Assembly (NCBI RefSeq): GCF_018131015.1
Contig: NZ_JAFCJJ010000032.1
Location: forward strand, 1-64,000
Origin: Bradyrhizobium diazoefficiens
Lineage (GTDB): Bacteria > Pseudomonadota > Alphaproteobacteria > Rhizobiales > Xanthobacteraceae
Length of the DNA stretch: 64,000 nucleotides
Direction: 5' to 3'
Under the pieces are notes generated by a model. That model was not told where the DNA came from. It made no database searches and saw nothing but the letters and a program-made list of their open reading frames with translations. The translations under genes and the position numbers were made by a program. Positions 27,400 to 34,655 of this stretch are shown here, piece after piece; the first letter of the stretch is position 1; each line of letters begins with the position of its first letter.

Positions 27400-28365
27400 T
27401 CAGGGCAGATAGAGATACCGCAGCAGCGTCCGGCCCACCGCTTCCAGGCTTTGCGCCGAGCATTTATCGGGCGTGTCCTCGGTGGTGTTGTAGAACGGCT
27501 CGTATTCGAAATCGATCACGACGAAGCTCGGAATCCCGGCGTTCTGGAACGCGGTGTGGTCGTCCTGGATCCCATAGGGAGCCGGCTCGCGCTCGAAGGC
27601 GCCGGGCGCGATCTTCATCCCGATTTCCCAGAACTTCTTCACCTCCGCCGGCGCCGAGCGGAGGCCCGATGCCTCTGCCTTCAGGTGCAGATCGCGGTCG
27701 CAGACCATGTCGAAATCGACCATCTTCTCCGGCCTCGCCTTCGGATAGAATTCGGCAAGGCGGGAGACGAAGTACGGCGATCCGAGCGAGCGGAAGTTCG
27801 GGTCGCCGGCGCCCATCGAGATCGGCCCCTCCTCGCCGTCGAAGAAGATCATGTCGATCCCGACCGGGGGCGCATCCGGCATTTCCGACAGCACGCGAGC
27901 GGTCTCCAGCAGCACGGCCACGCCTGAGGCGGAGTTGTTGGCGCCCGGCATCGGCGCGTCCGGATTCTTCTGGTCGCGATAGGCCTTGATGATGCTGTCG
28001 TAATGCGTAGCCACGATCACGCGGCGTGGATTGTCCGGCTGGAAACGCGCGATGATGTTGGTCATCGCCAGGATGCGGCCGCCCTCGCGCGCGATCCAGC
28101 GCTGGGGCACGATGGTGTCGAACTTCGTTTTCTTCAGCTCGGTGGTGATGTAGTCGATGGCCTTCTGGTGCCCGGGCGTCTCCATCGACCGCGGGGTGAA
28201 GCGCAAGAGGTCCACGATGATGGCGAGCGCACGCCGGCCGTCCCAGGACTCGACTGAAGGCTCGGCCTTGACCTGGTCGGCACCGGCTGCGGCGGGAAGC
28301 GGACCGGCCTGAACCAGCAATAAAGCGGCGGCCGCGACGAGCCGGGAGCGGAGATTTTGCAGCAT
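27400..28365 (-). CDS. Exported M28-family metallopeptidase-like protein with altered metal ligand
   Basis: A 321-residue protein with signal peptide (1-28) and an M28 zinc aminopeptidase/glutaminyl cyclase fold. Seen: ATHYDS (first metal His/Asp motif), GANNSASGVAVLLE where the family has GAxDxASG, FFDGEEG, VDFDMV and a late DDHTAF. The bridging Asp of the second motif is Asn here (AAC AAC codons), which should affect the metal centre. It is the last gene of a three-gene unit, three bases after the upstream stop. A peptidase or cyclotransferase role is a family inference. Confidence 0.86.
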   Translation of the reverse strand: MLQNLRSRLVAAAALLLVQAGPLPAAAGADQVKAEPSVESWDGRRALAIIVDLLRFTPRSMETPGHQKAIDYITTELKKTKFDTIVPQRWIAREGGRILAMTNIIARFQPDNPRRVIVATHYDSIIKAYRDQKNPDAPMPGANNSASGVAVLLETARVLSEMPDAPPVGIDMIFFDGEEGPISMGAGDPNFRSLGSPYFVSRLAEFYPKARPEKMVDFDMVCDRDLHLKAEASGLRSAPAEVKKFWEIGMKIAPGAFEREPAPYGIQDDHTAFQNAGIPSFVVIDFEYEPFYNTTEDTPDKCSAQSLEAVGRTLLRYLYLP

Positions 28366-28368
28366 CGT

Positions 28369-28986
28369 TCAGATCTCGGTTGGCCGCCGCGTGGCTGTCG
28401 CGAACAGCAATGCGGCACAGAGCGCAAGCGTCACCGCAAAGATGTAGGTGATGTTGCGCGAGCCGATGGACGGGATCAGGATGAATGTCGTCAGCAGGGT
28501 GCCGGCGACGTTGCCGATGGTGGAGACGCCGTAGACGAGCCCCGCCACGCGGCCGGCCTCCTTGGCCGATCTGGTCAGCAGGCTGACGGCGATCGGCGAG
28601 AACGTGCCGAGCAGCGACAGCGGAACCAGCAGGAGCGCGGCCGACGCCGACAGCGTCGCGGCGGGACCAGCGCCAAGGCTGTTCAGGATGTCCTGCATGA
28701 CGGTATCGGCCGTTGCCGGCACGAGCGCGAGCCAGCCAGCCGCGATCAGGATGGCGAGGCCGATGGTTCGTTGCGACGGATAGCGGTCGACGATGGCGCT
28801 GCCGGCGAAATAGCCGATGGCGAGCGCGCAGAGCACTGTCGAGATCAGGCTCGCCCACGTGCCGATTCCGCCGCCGAAATAGGGAAAGAGATAGCGGCTG
28901 CCCAGCATCTCAAAACCCATCAGCACGCCGCCGGCGGTGAAGGCGATGAAGTAGATGTTCGGCGCGAGCGCGCGGGACGGCGTCAA
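28369..28986 (-). CDS. Membrane protein resembling the transporter half of fused MFS/spermidine synthases
   Basis: A 205-residue integral membrane protein with about six helices. FTAGGVLMGFEMLGSRYLFPYFGGGIGTWASLIS is the typical start of the membrane part found in fused MFS/spermidine-synthase proteins. Here the two parts are separate genes: the spermidine-synthase-like gene is immediately upstream and its stop overlaps this ATG (ATGA). It is only half the size of a normal MFS carrier. It probably acts with the exported synthase-like protein; transport substrate unknown. Confidence 0.82.
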   Translation of the reverse strand: MTPSRALAPNIYFIAFTAGGVLMGFEMLGSRYLFPYFGGGIGTWASLISTVLCALAIGYFAGSAIVDRYPSQRTIGLAILIAAGWLALVPATADTVMQDILNSLGAGPAATLSASAALLLVPLSLLGTFSPIAVSLLTRSAKEAGRVAGLVYGVSTIGNVAGTLLTTFILIPSIGSRNITYIFAVTLALCAALLFATATRRPTEI

Positions 28987-29924
28987 GGCACTTTCCTGTT
29001 ATGCCGCTCGACCGCCTTGAGCGTCTCGACGGGGGCGAAATCGTCCGTCAGCACCGTGGCCTTGGGACTGATCATCTGCGTGTCGCTGAGGTCGACGCGC
29101 TTGCGCACCGCCAGCATGGTGGCGAGCGGGTAGCGCAGGCCGTAAGCCTTGTCGCGCTCGGCCGCGACCGCGGCGAGGTCCTCCGCCTTGCGCTCGGGGC
29201 CGTCATAGGCAACGGTGACGAAATTGTCGTCCGACTTGTAGAATTCGAGTTGCGGGAAGACCGCGCCGATCGTCTTCATCGCGGCGTCGAACAGCATGGT
29301 GTCGGATGCGACGTTTTGCACCACGATGCCGCCCTCGGCGAGATGGTCCTTGACGATCTGGTAGAATTCCTTCGTCAGAAGGTGGAACGGCACGAACGGC
29401 CCGCGATAGGCGTCGATCATGATGACGTCGTATCGGTCCTTCGATTGCGACAGGAACAGGCGGCCGTCCTTGGCGTCGACCAGGAAGTTCGGCTCGTCCT
29501 TGAGCCCGAAATATTTCCGCGACAACTCGACCACGGCAGGGTCGAGCTCGACCGAGGTCACGCGGACGTCGGGCAGGAAGCGATGCAAATACCAGGCCGT
29601 GCGGCCTCCGCCGGTGCCGATCTCGAGGATCGAATGCACGTTCTTCGCGTACATCAGGGCGGTGGTCATGAACTGGGTGTAGGGAATCAGCAACTCGCGG
29701 TCGTCGCCGGAATTGAACACGGACTCGGTGTAGATCTGCTTGTTGTGCCCGAAGGTCAGGATGACGTACTGCGCCCGCTGATAGACGTAGATGTTGTTGT
29801 AGAGGGATTCCCGCGATTCCAGCAGGCGGGGCGGTGCCAGCGGCGGCTTGTCGTTCGCGGATGCGACCCCGGCACAAAGAAGCGCGGCTGCGATCACGCC
29901 GAGGAACACTGACCGGATCAGCAT
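28983..29924 (-). CDS. Exported spermidine synthase-like (SAM-binding fold) protein
   Basis: A 313-residue protein of the spermidine/polyamine synthase family. Motifs: ILEIGTGGGRTAWYLHR (SAM-type glycine loop, about residue 98), VTSVELDPAVVELSRKYF (acidic end of strand 2), and VIMIDAYRGP where spermidine synthases have the catalytic Asp. Unusually it begins with a convincing signal peptide (MLIRSVFLGVIAAALLCAGV, cleavage after ASA), so it should be exported. ATG 29924 follows AAGGAG; a TTG one codon earlier is possible. First gene of an operon with the membrane protein and the M28-like protein. Confidence 0.86.
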   Translation of the reverse strand: MLIRSVFLGVIAAALLCAGVASANDKPPLAPPRLLESRESLYNNIYVYQRAQYVILTFGHNKQIYTESVFNSGDDRELLIPYTQFMTTALMYAKNVHSILEIGTGGGRTAWYLHRFLPDVRVTSVELDPAVVELSRKYFGLKDEPNFLVDAKDGRLFLSQSKDRYDVIMIDAYRGPFVPFHLLTKEFYQIVKDHLAEGGIVVQNVASDTMLFDAAMKTIGAVFPQLEFYKSDDNFVTVAYDGPERKAEDLAAVAAERDKAYGLRYPLATMLAVRKRVDLSDTQMISPKATVLTDDFAPVETLKAVERHNRKVP

Positions 29925-30029
29925 CAAGACGCACTCCTTGCCTGGGAGGACCGATGGATGGGTGGGCAGCGTCTTGATAGACCATCGCGGCGGACGCGAA
30001 CAGGGGAAGTCGCCTCCAGAGAGGCAATT

Positions 30030-31043
30030 TCAGCGGAAGTCCTCGACCAGTTGCCGGGTTTCCCGCGTCGGCTCCCTGTAGCTCACAAGCCTTACATCCA
30101 GATCGAAACGCGACATTGTCGTCAGCGCCCGCCGGATGGCGGCGTCGATCCACTCGTCCTCGTTGCCGAAGGCGCCCCCGCCAAGATGGGTGATCAGAAC
30201 CACGTTCGACATGCCCCGCTGCTTGTTCATGACGGCCGCCAGCAAGGTGGCCTCATAGGCCGCCTCCAGAACGAGCGATGCGAAGGACTTCCAGTGCACC
30301 GACGGAACACCGCTGTAAGCCACCGGAAGCGCCGAGCAAAACACCTGCGAAACGCGCGGTCGCTGCGCGCCTTCGGCGTCAGTGACTTCCACGCCGCTAT
30401 GAACACCGACGCGCAGCCTGCCACGCAGCCTGTCGAACTGGCCCGGCTGCATCCCGCCCACGTGCTTCGTAATCGCGTCGAGCCCGGCACGGGTGCACAG
30501 GGCGTAGCCATTGGTCATCCGCCACAAGGCCTCGACCGGCCTACCCAGGTCTGCGGCCAGGGCTTCGCCGATGTCGGCCAGTCCGTCGAGCTGGCGCGTC
30601 GCCGTCTGTCCATGACTGTCACCGACCGGAGCGAAGTAGTTCCGGTAGATCGTCGCTGCTCCGGCGGCGATGGCGCACGCCGGCCCCTGGGTCGGGTCAG
30701 ACTGGTAGCGAGTGACCCCGTCCTCGGGAGTCACTCCGGGGCCGGTCATCTCCAGCAGGTTGAATTGGGAGGCGACCTGGAACAGGGCACCGGCGTTCGC
30801 GGCCAGATGATGCATTCCCCGGACGTCGCCGCTGACGGCCGACAATTTCGTCCGTCCTGCTACGCCGCCAAGGGACATCGCTCGCTCGCGCAGCGATTGC
30901 AACGACACCAGTTCGAGCTCGCCGATGCCATAGCTCTTCCCGTTGACGAGCGACTGGAGCTTGTCTCCCTCCACCCTGAGCTTGGCACGGGTCTCGGCGT
31001 AGTTGCCCTCGCGAAAACCCGTCAGTCTTTCGAACCAGTCCAT
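30030..31043 (-). CDS. Macrodomain-like conserved protein of unknown function
   Basis: A 337-residue soluble protein. I do not recognise an assigned function. Two conserved-looking stretches stand out: GDVRGMHHLAANAGALFQV followed by ASQFNLLEM at 72-99, with DPTQGPACAIAAGAATIYRN at 116-135, and VVLITHLGGGAFGN at 281-294. The last resembles the GCGAFGN loop of PARG-like macrodomains (TIGR02452 type), which bind ADP-ribose, and the first could match their NFAN...E segment. The fold call is an inference. ATG 31043 lies five bases after the upstream stop; ATG 31070 would overlap it. Last gene of a three-gene operon with two nuclease-like proteins. Confidence 0.7.
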   Translation of the reverse strand: MDWFERLTGFREGNYAETRAKLRVEGDKLQSLVNGKSYGIGELELVSLQSLRERAMSLGGVAGRTKLSAVSGDVRGMHHLAANAGALFQVASQFNLLEMTGPGVTPEDGVTRYQSDPTQGPACAIAAGAATIYRNYFAPVGDSHGQTATRQLDGLADIGEALAADLGRPVEALWRMTNGYALCTRAGLDAITKHVGGMQPGQFDRLRGRLRVGVHSGVEVTDAEGAQRPRVSQVFCSALPVAYSGVPSVHWKSFASLVLEAAYEATLLAAVMNKQRGMSNVVLITHLGGGAFGNEDEWIDAAIRRALTTMSRFDLDVRLVSYREPTRETRQLVEDFR

Positions 31044-31047
31044 TGCC

Positions 31048-32052
31048 TCATCGCATCCGCAAGATGTCATTCGCCAACTGGAAGTCTTCGGGCTTGCCCT
31101 TGGCGATGATCTTTATCCCTGCCTCTTCCAGCTGCAACCGCTTCGCCTTGATTCGCCCTTGCTTCTCGTCCTTGCCGAAATCGTAGACCAGAAGAAAAAC
31201 GTGAGGGTGGATCGACAGCTCACGTTTCCCCTCGGCAACCTGCCTGACAAGATCATCGACCGGCCGGGCCGGACTTTGACTGCTGATCTCCACCAGATTC
31301 CTGCAGACCCTGACGTAGCCCTCGATCAGGCTTTCCTTGGCTTCCTTGGCCTGAATGAACTGCTCATACTTCCTGATCTGAGCGATCACGGCCGTGGAAC
31401 GCTCCGGAGGAGGAAGGCTTTTTGCTCCCTTGGGAAGCTTTTCCAGGCCCCATAATTCGGGATTGTCCGCGCATTTCGCTTCGCAGAAGACCAGCTCAGC
31501 TCCCGATTCCGTCGGCACCAATACGGCGATGTCCATCCGCGGCGCAGACAGATCACCGTTCTCTCCGGCCTTCGTGAAGGCGATCTCGAGATCGACGACC
31601 TTCGGCTCCTTCCTCGCGATCTTGTGCACGCCGCTTTTCTCGGGCAAGGCAAATCGCTCAGCCGTCCTGATCAGTTGCGACAAGGTGAGCTTGGACTCGT
31701 ACTCGGTGTTGATGATATCGGCGGGCTCGATATCGAACTTCGTTCCATTGAACGACACATACGGATCTCTTTTCTCGAGGTCAGGCTTCACCAGATACTT
31801 GTAGTGGATCGCAAGACGGGGCTTGCCGCCATCGCTGCCCCCTTTCCCGAAGGCAATCTTGAAGACGCTCTGCCCCCTGACATAGGCATTCAAATATCCG
31901 TTCCGGACTGCCAGCAGCAGATCCTTGCTCTCCAGAACCTCCTTCCACCAATTGTCCGCCTCGCTCGCCGCGAGCCCCCTCAATCCTTTGGCTTGTGAGT
32001 CGGAAAGACCGCGCTTGAGGAAGTTCAGTTCAGACGTCAATCCATTCGCCAT
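31048..32052 (-). CDS. PD-(D/E)XK nuclease-like protein of unknown function
   Basis: A 334-residue soluble protein. No family is recognised by name, but residues 150-195 carry a pattern of the PD-(D/E)XK nuclease core: Glu156 in a strand/helix, Asp174 in PRMDIAVLVP, then ELVFCEAKC with Glu191 and Lys193. An N-terminal region (1-130) with paired Trp (DNWWKEVL) may recognise the substrate. ATG 32052 is inside the 3' end of the upstream MBL gene (23-base overlap), so the two are translationally coupled. Base composition looks lower in GC than flanking genes. The nuclease activity is inferred from the motif only. Confidence 0.72.
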   Translation of the reverse strand: MANGLTSELNFLKRGLSDSQAKGLRGLAASEADNWWKEVLESKDLLLAVRNGYLNAYVRGQSVFKIAFGKGGSDGGKPRLAIHYKYLVKPDLEKRDPYVSFNGTKFDIEPADIINTEYESKLTLSQLIRTAERFALPEKSGVHKIARKEPKVVDLEIAFTKAGENGDLSAPRMDIAVLVPTESGAELVFCEAKCADNPELWGLEKLPKGAKSLPPPERSTAVIAQIRKYEQFIQAKEAKESLIEGYVRVCRNLVEISSQSPARPVDDLVRQVAEGKRELSIHPHVFLLVYDFGKDEKQGRIKAKRLQLEEAGIKIIAKGKPEDFQLANDILRMR

Positions 32053-33283
32053 CGTTTGCCAATTCCACGTTGCTGAAGAGATCCGGAAACCGTAGCCGTT
32101 CAAAGGTATGGATGGGGATCAGGCGCTTCGCCGCAACGGCGGCGGCAAGGCGCTTCAGGTCGGACGGGCCGGCGTGTCCGGAGGTGTGCACCGTCTCGAA
32201 CGGGATGCCCCGGCGATCGCAATCGGCCTTCAAGGCCGCGCCGGCCTGGCCCTCGGCCAGATAGCCGTCCCATTGCGACCAGAACACCCGCGCGCCCGTG
32301 AGTGCGCCGGCCTGCGCGAGGTCGGACATCATCCAGCCCCGGAACAGCATGACCGAACGCGGCGCACTTTCGGCGAGTTGCCCGGGCCAGATCCGAAAGC
32401 CGCGATAGCTATCGACCAGGGGCGCGATCCCCTTGGCCTTCAACTGAACGCGCTGCCGTTGCGGGACGTAGACGGCTAGATTCGACCAGCCCGGCGCCGG
32501 CTGGGGAATGCTGTCGCGGCCGGTCGCCTTCAGCACCTCGGCGGCGTAGGCATCGATGAGGAGGCTGCGCCCGGTTCGCTTCGCCGCGCGATAGATCGTC
32601 ACCACCCGGTCGATGTTCTGGGCCGAGCAGGCGACGAGGGCGAGGCCTTCGGTCTCCTTGAAGCGCGCGACGAAAATCTCCTCGAGGTCCTCCTCGGACG
32701 GAAACGTCGCATCGTCCACCAGACGGCCGAGGCTCGATCCTTCCATCAGCATGAGGTCGACGTCGCGGGGCGGATCGTTGATCAGCGCGTCGAACAGCTT
32801 GGGCTTGCGGCCGTGGGCGCGCAGATCGCCGGAATAGAACAGGCGCTTGCCGCCGGACGCAATTTCCATGGCGTAGGCATCGAAGCCTGAATGATCGACG
32901 AGACGGGGCGTGATGGCGAAGGGGCCGAGCTGGAGCGGCTTGCGATGCTCGAGGTGCTGGCTTGCCTTCAAGGCGACGGCATCGGGGACGAAATCGGCGG
33001 CCGCCCGGATGATGCTCTCGGTCGCCTGCCCCATGATGAGCGGGATCGCGGGGTTGACCTTCGGCACCAACCCCCAATGGTCGCGATGACCGTGCGACAG
33101 CACGATCCCAAGCAGGCTGGCGCTGGGGACGGAGAGCCCATCGACGGCGGGCAGCGGCGTGGAAGCAAGGTCTTTGGCGTTCAGCGGCAGGCCGAGATCG
33201 AGCAGGATCCGGGCCCCCTCGCTCTCCAGCTCGATACATGTGCCGCCAATCTCGCGCGTGCCCCGATGGATCCGCAATCTCAC
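32030..33283 (-). CDS. RNase J/beta-CASP-like MBL-fold hydrolase
   Basis: A 417-residue metallo-beta-lactamase-fold protein. The metal site is HGHRDHWG (His64, His66, Asp68, His69), His131 and Asp153 (SGDLR). The C-terminal half carries beta-CASP-like features of RNase J and CPSF73-type nucleases: motif A acid EGSSLG (Glu181), HTSGHAGPSDLKRL (His366, His370) and PIHTFE (His392). It lacks the long C-terminal domain of RNase J. An RNA or DNA substrate is plausible. Start GTG 33283. First gene of the three-gene minus-strand operon, divergent from a phosphatase. Confidence 0.82.
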   Translation of the reverse strand: MRLRIHRGTREIGGTCIELESEGARILLDLGLPLNAKDLASTPLPAVDGLSVPSASLLGIVLSHGHRDHWGLVPKVNPAIPLIMGQATESIIRAAADFVPDAVALKASQHLEHRKPLQLGPFAITPRLVDHSGFDAYAMEIASGGKRLFYSGDLRAHGRKPKLFDALINDPPRDVDLMLMEGSSLGRLVDDATFPSEEDLEEIFVARFKETEGLALVACSAQNIDRVVTIYRAAKRTGRSLLIDAYAAEVLKATGRDSIPQPAPGWSNLAVYVPQRQRVQLKAKGIAPLVDSYRGFRIWPGQLAESAPRSVMLFRGWMMSDLAQAGALTGARVFWSQWDGYLAEGQAGAALKADCDRRGIPFETVHTSGHAGPSDLKRLAAAVAAKRLIPIHTFERLRFPDLFSNVELANDGEWIDV

Positions 33284-33432
33284 TACGCGACTTCGCCCCC
33301 GCTCATTTCACTTTTCTTATATTCAATCGAGGCCCCGGGAAATTTACACGTTATGGAATATTCTCGAAAAATATTTTCGTGGCGAAGCCTCCCGCCCGAT
33401 GTCAACTAGATGGGTCGCAATGGCCGGTCAAT
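33284..33432. promoter_or_regulatory. AT-rich divergent promoter region
   Basis: 149 bases between the nuclease operon and the phosphatase gene, notably AT-rich compared with the rest of the window. It contains a near-palindrome CGAAAA-ATA-TTTTCG at 33365-33379 and should hold both promoters. Binding protein unknown. Confidence 0.55.
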
Positions 33433-34170
33433 ATGGACGAACGCATAACCTTCGCGATTGGAGACATCCACGGATGCTTCGAGGAGCTCAGGGCTCTACT
33501 CGATATATGCCGCAGCAGCGCGGGCGACGTCGCGCATGATTTCCTTTTCCTCGGCGACTATGTCGATCGCGGGCCCGCCTCCGACCGGGTGATTGCCTAT
33601 TTGATGCGGGAGCAGGCCAACGCTCCCTCGCAATTCCGCTGCCTCATGGGCAATCACGACCAAATGCTGTACCGCGCTGCGGACCCGGACCGCTCCGATG
33701 CCGACCTCATTCAGTGGTGGGCGAACGGCGGCGAGCAGACGCTCGATGCCTACGGCGTCGAAGACGCCTCCGATCTCCCGGCAGAGCACCTCGCATGGTT
33801 GAGGGCGCTGCCGCTTCATATCAGCGACGGGCACAGGCTGTTCGTCCATGCCGGCGTGAGACCCGGCATTGCCCTGGACGCCCAGTCCGGGGATGACATG
33901 ATGTGGATCCGCGAGCCGTTCCTGTCCTCGGAGCTCTGGCATGGCGCTCTCGTGGTCCACGGCCATACGCCAATGAAGACGCGCGCGCCCGACGTCCGCG
34001 CCAATCGCGTCAATCTCGACACGGGAGCCTGCTTCGGCGGACCGCTCACGGCCGCGGCGTTCGGCCCGGGGCAAGCTGCGCCGTTGTTCTTCGTCAACAG
34101 CGACGGCTTGAGGTTTGAACTGCGGTCCGGGCCAGCAACAACGCGAACGAGCGCCGAACGACGAGAATGA
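33433..34170 (+). CDS. PPP-family metallophosphoesterase (serine/threonine phosphatase-like)
   Basis: A 245-residue cytosolic phosphoesterase with the full PPP signature: GDIHG (9-13), GDYVDRG (about 40-46), GNHD (about 73-76), then two later metal His (FVHAG and VVHGHTP). This matches PphA-type bacterial protein phosphatases and also Ap4A hydrolase-like enzymes. ATG 33433 starts MDERITFAIGD; a longer frame upstream crosses the AT-rich promoter region. It is divergent from the MBL/nuclease-like operon, which hints at a functional link but does not prove one. Confidence 0.88.
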   Translation: MDERITFAIGDIHGCFEELRALLDICRSSAGDVAHDFLFLGDYVDRGPASDRVIAYLMREQANAPSQFRCLMGNHDQMLYRAADPDRSDADLIQWWANGGEQTLDAYGVEDASDLPAEHLAWLRALPLHISDGHRLFVHAGVRPGIALDAQSGDDMMWIREPFLSSELWHGALVVHGHTPMKTRAPDVRANRVNLDTGACFGGPLTAAAFGPGQAAPLFFVNSDGLRFELRSGPATTRTSAERRE

Positions 34171-34221
34171 ACCTCACGGCGCAGCGTCCTGGCCTGCAGT
34201 TGACATGCATGAGCCCGAAAC

Positions 34222-34253
34222 AAAAAATGGCCCGCATCAAGCGGGCCATTTTC
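34222..34253 (-). terminator. Intrinsic terminator of the initiator tRNA gene
   Basis: Read on the minus strand: AAAATGGCCCGC, short loop, GCGGGCCATTTTTT. It lies 27 bases beyond the tRNA 3' end and has a strong stem with a T-run. Confidence 0.9.
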
Positions 34254-34279
34254 CTAATCGGAACCGGTCATTCCGAATT

Positions 34280-34356
<77 letters not shown>

Positions 34357-34553
34357 TTAAACCGTTGCGCGCCTTCGTCAAATGCCGGGATGGGGAATGA
34401 GGGCCGGCGCTGTTCGCGTGGCTTGCTCGTCCGTCCCAAAGGCTTCCTTGGAAGGCAACCCCGGGGCAAAGCCCCCTTGGGTGCGGGGCGTATGTATCAA
34501 GGCAGACCGCCTTTGGAAAGGGCCGCAGGGACGTTTTTTTCGACTTTATGACA

Positions 34554-34584
34554 GCCAAACGGGCCGATTTCCGACCCGTTTGGC
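34554..34584. other. Stem-loop upstream of the aldehyde dehydrogenase gene
   Basis: Ten-base arms GCCAAACGGG and CCCGTTTGGC around an 11-base spacer, about 70 bases before the ATG at 34656. No T-run follows on either strand. It may be an operator or leader hairpin. The rest of 34357-34655 shows only the presumed tRNA promoter. Confidence 0.5.
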
Positions 34585-34655
34585 CGGCACTTGCCAGAAG
34601 TTCCACAAAGGGCCAGCTTGCGGCGCCATAACCCGAGGGGAAAGGGAGGAACGCC

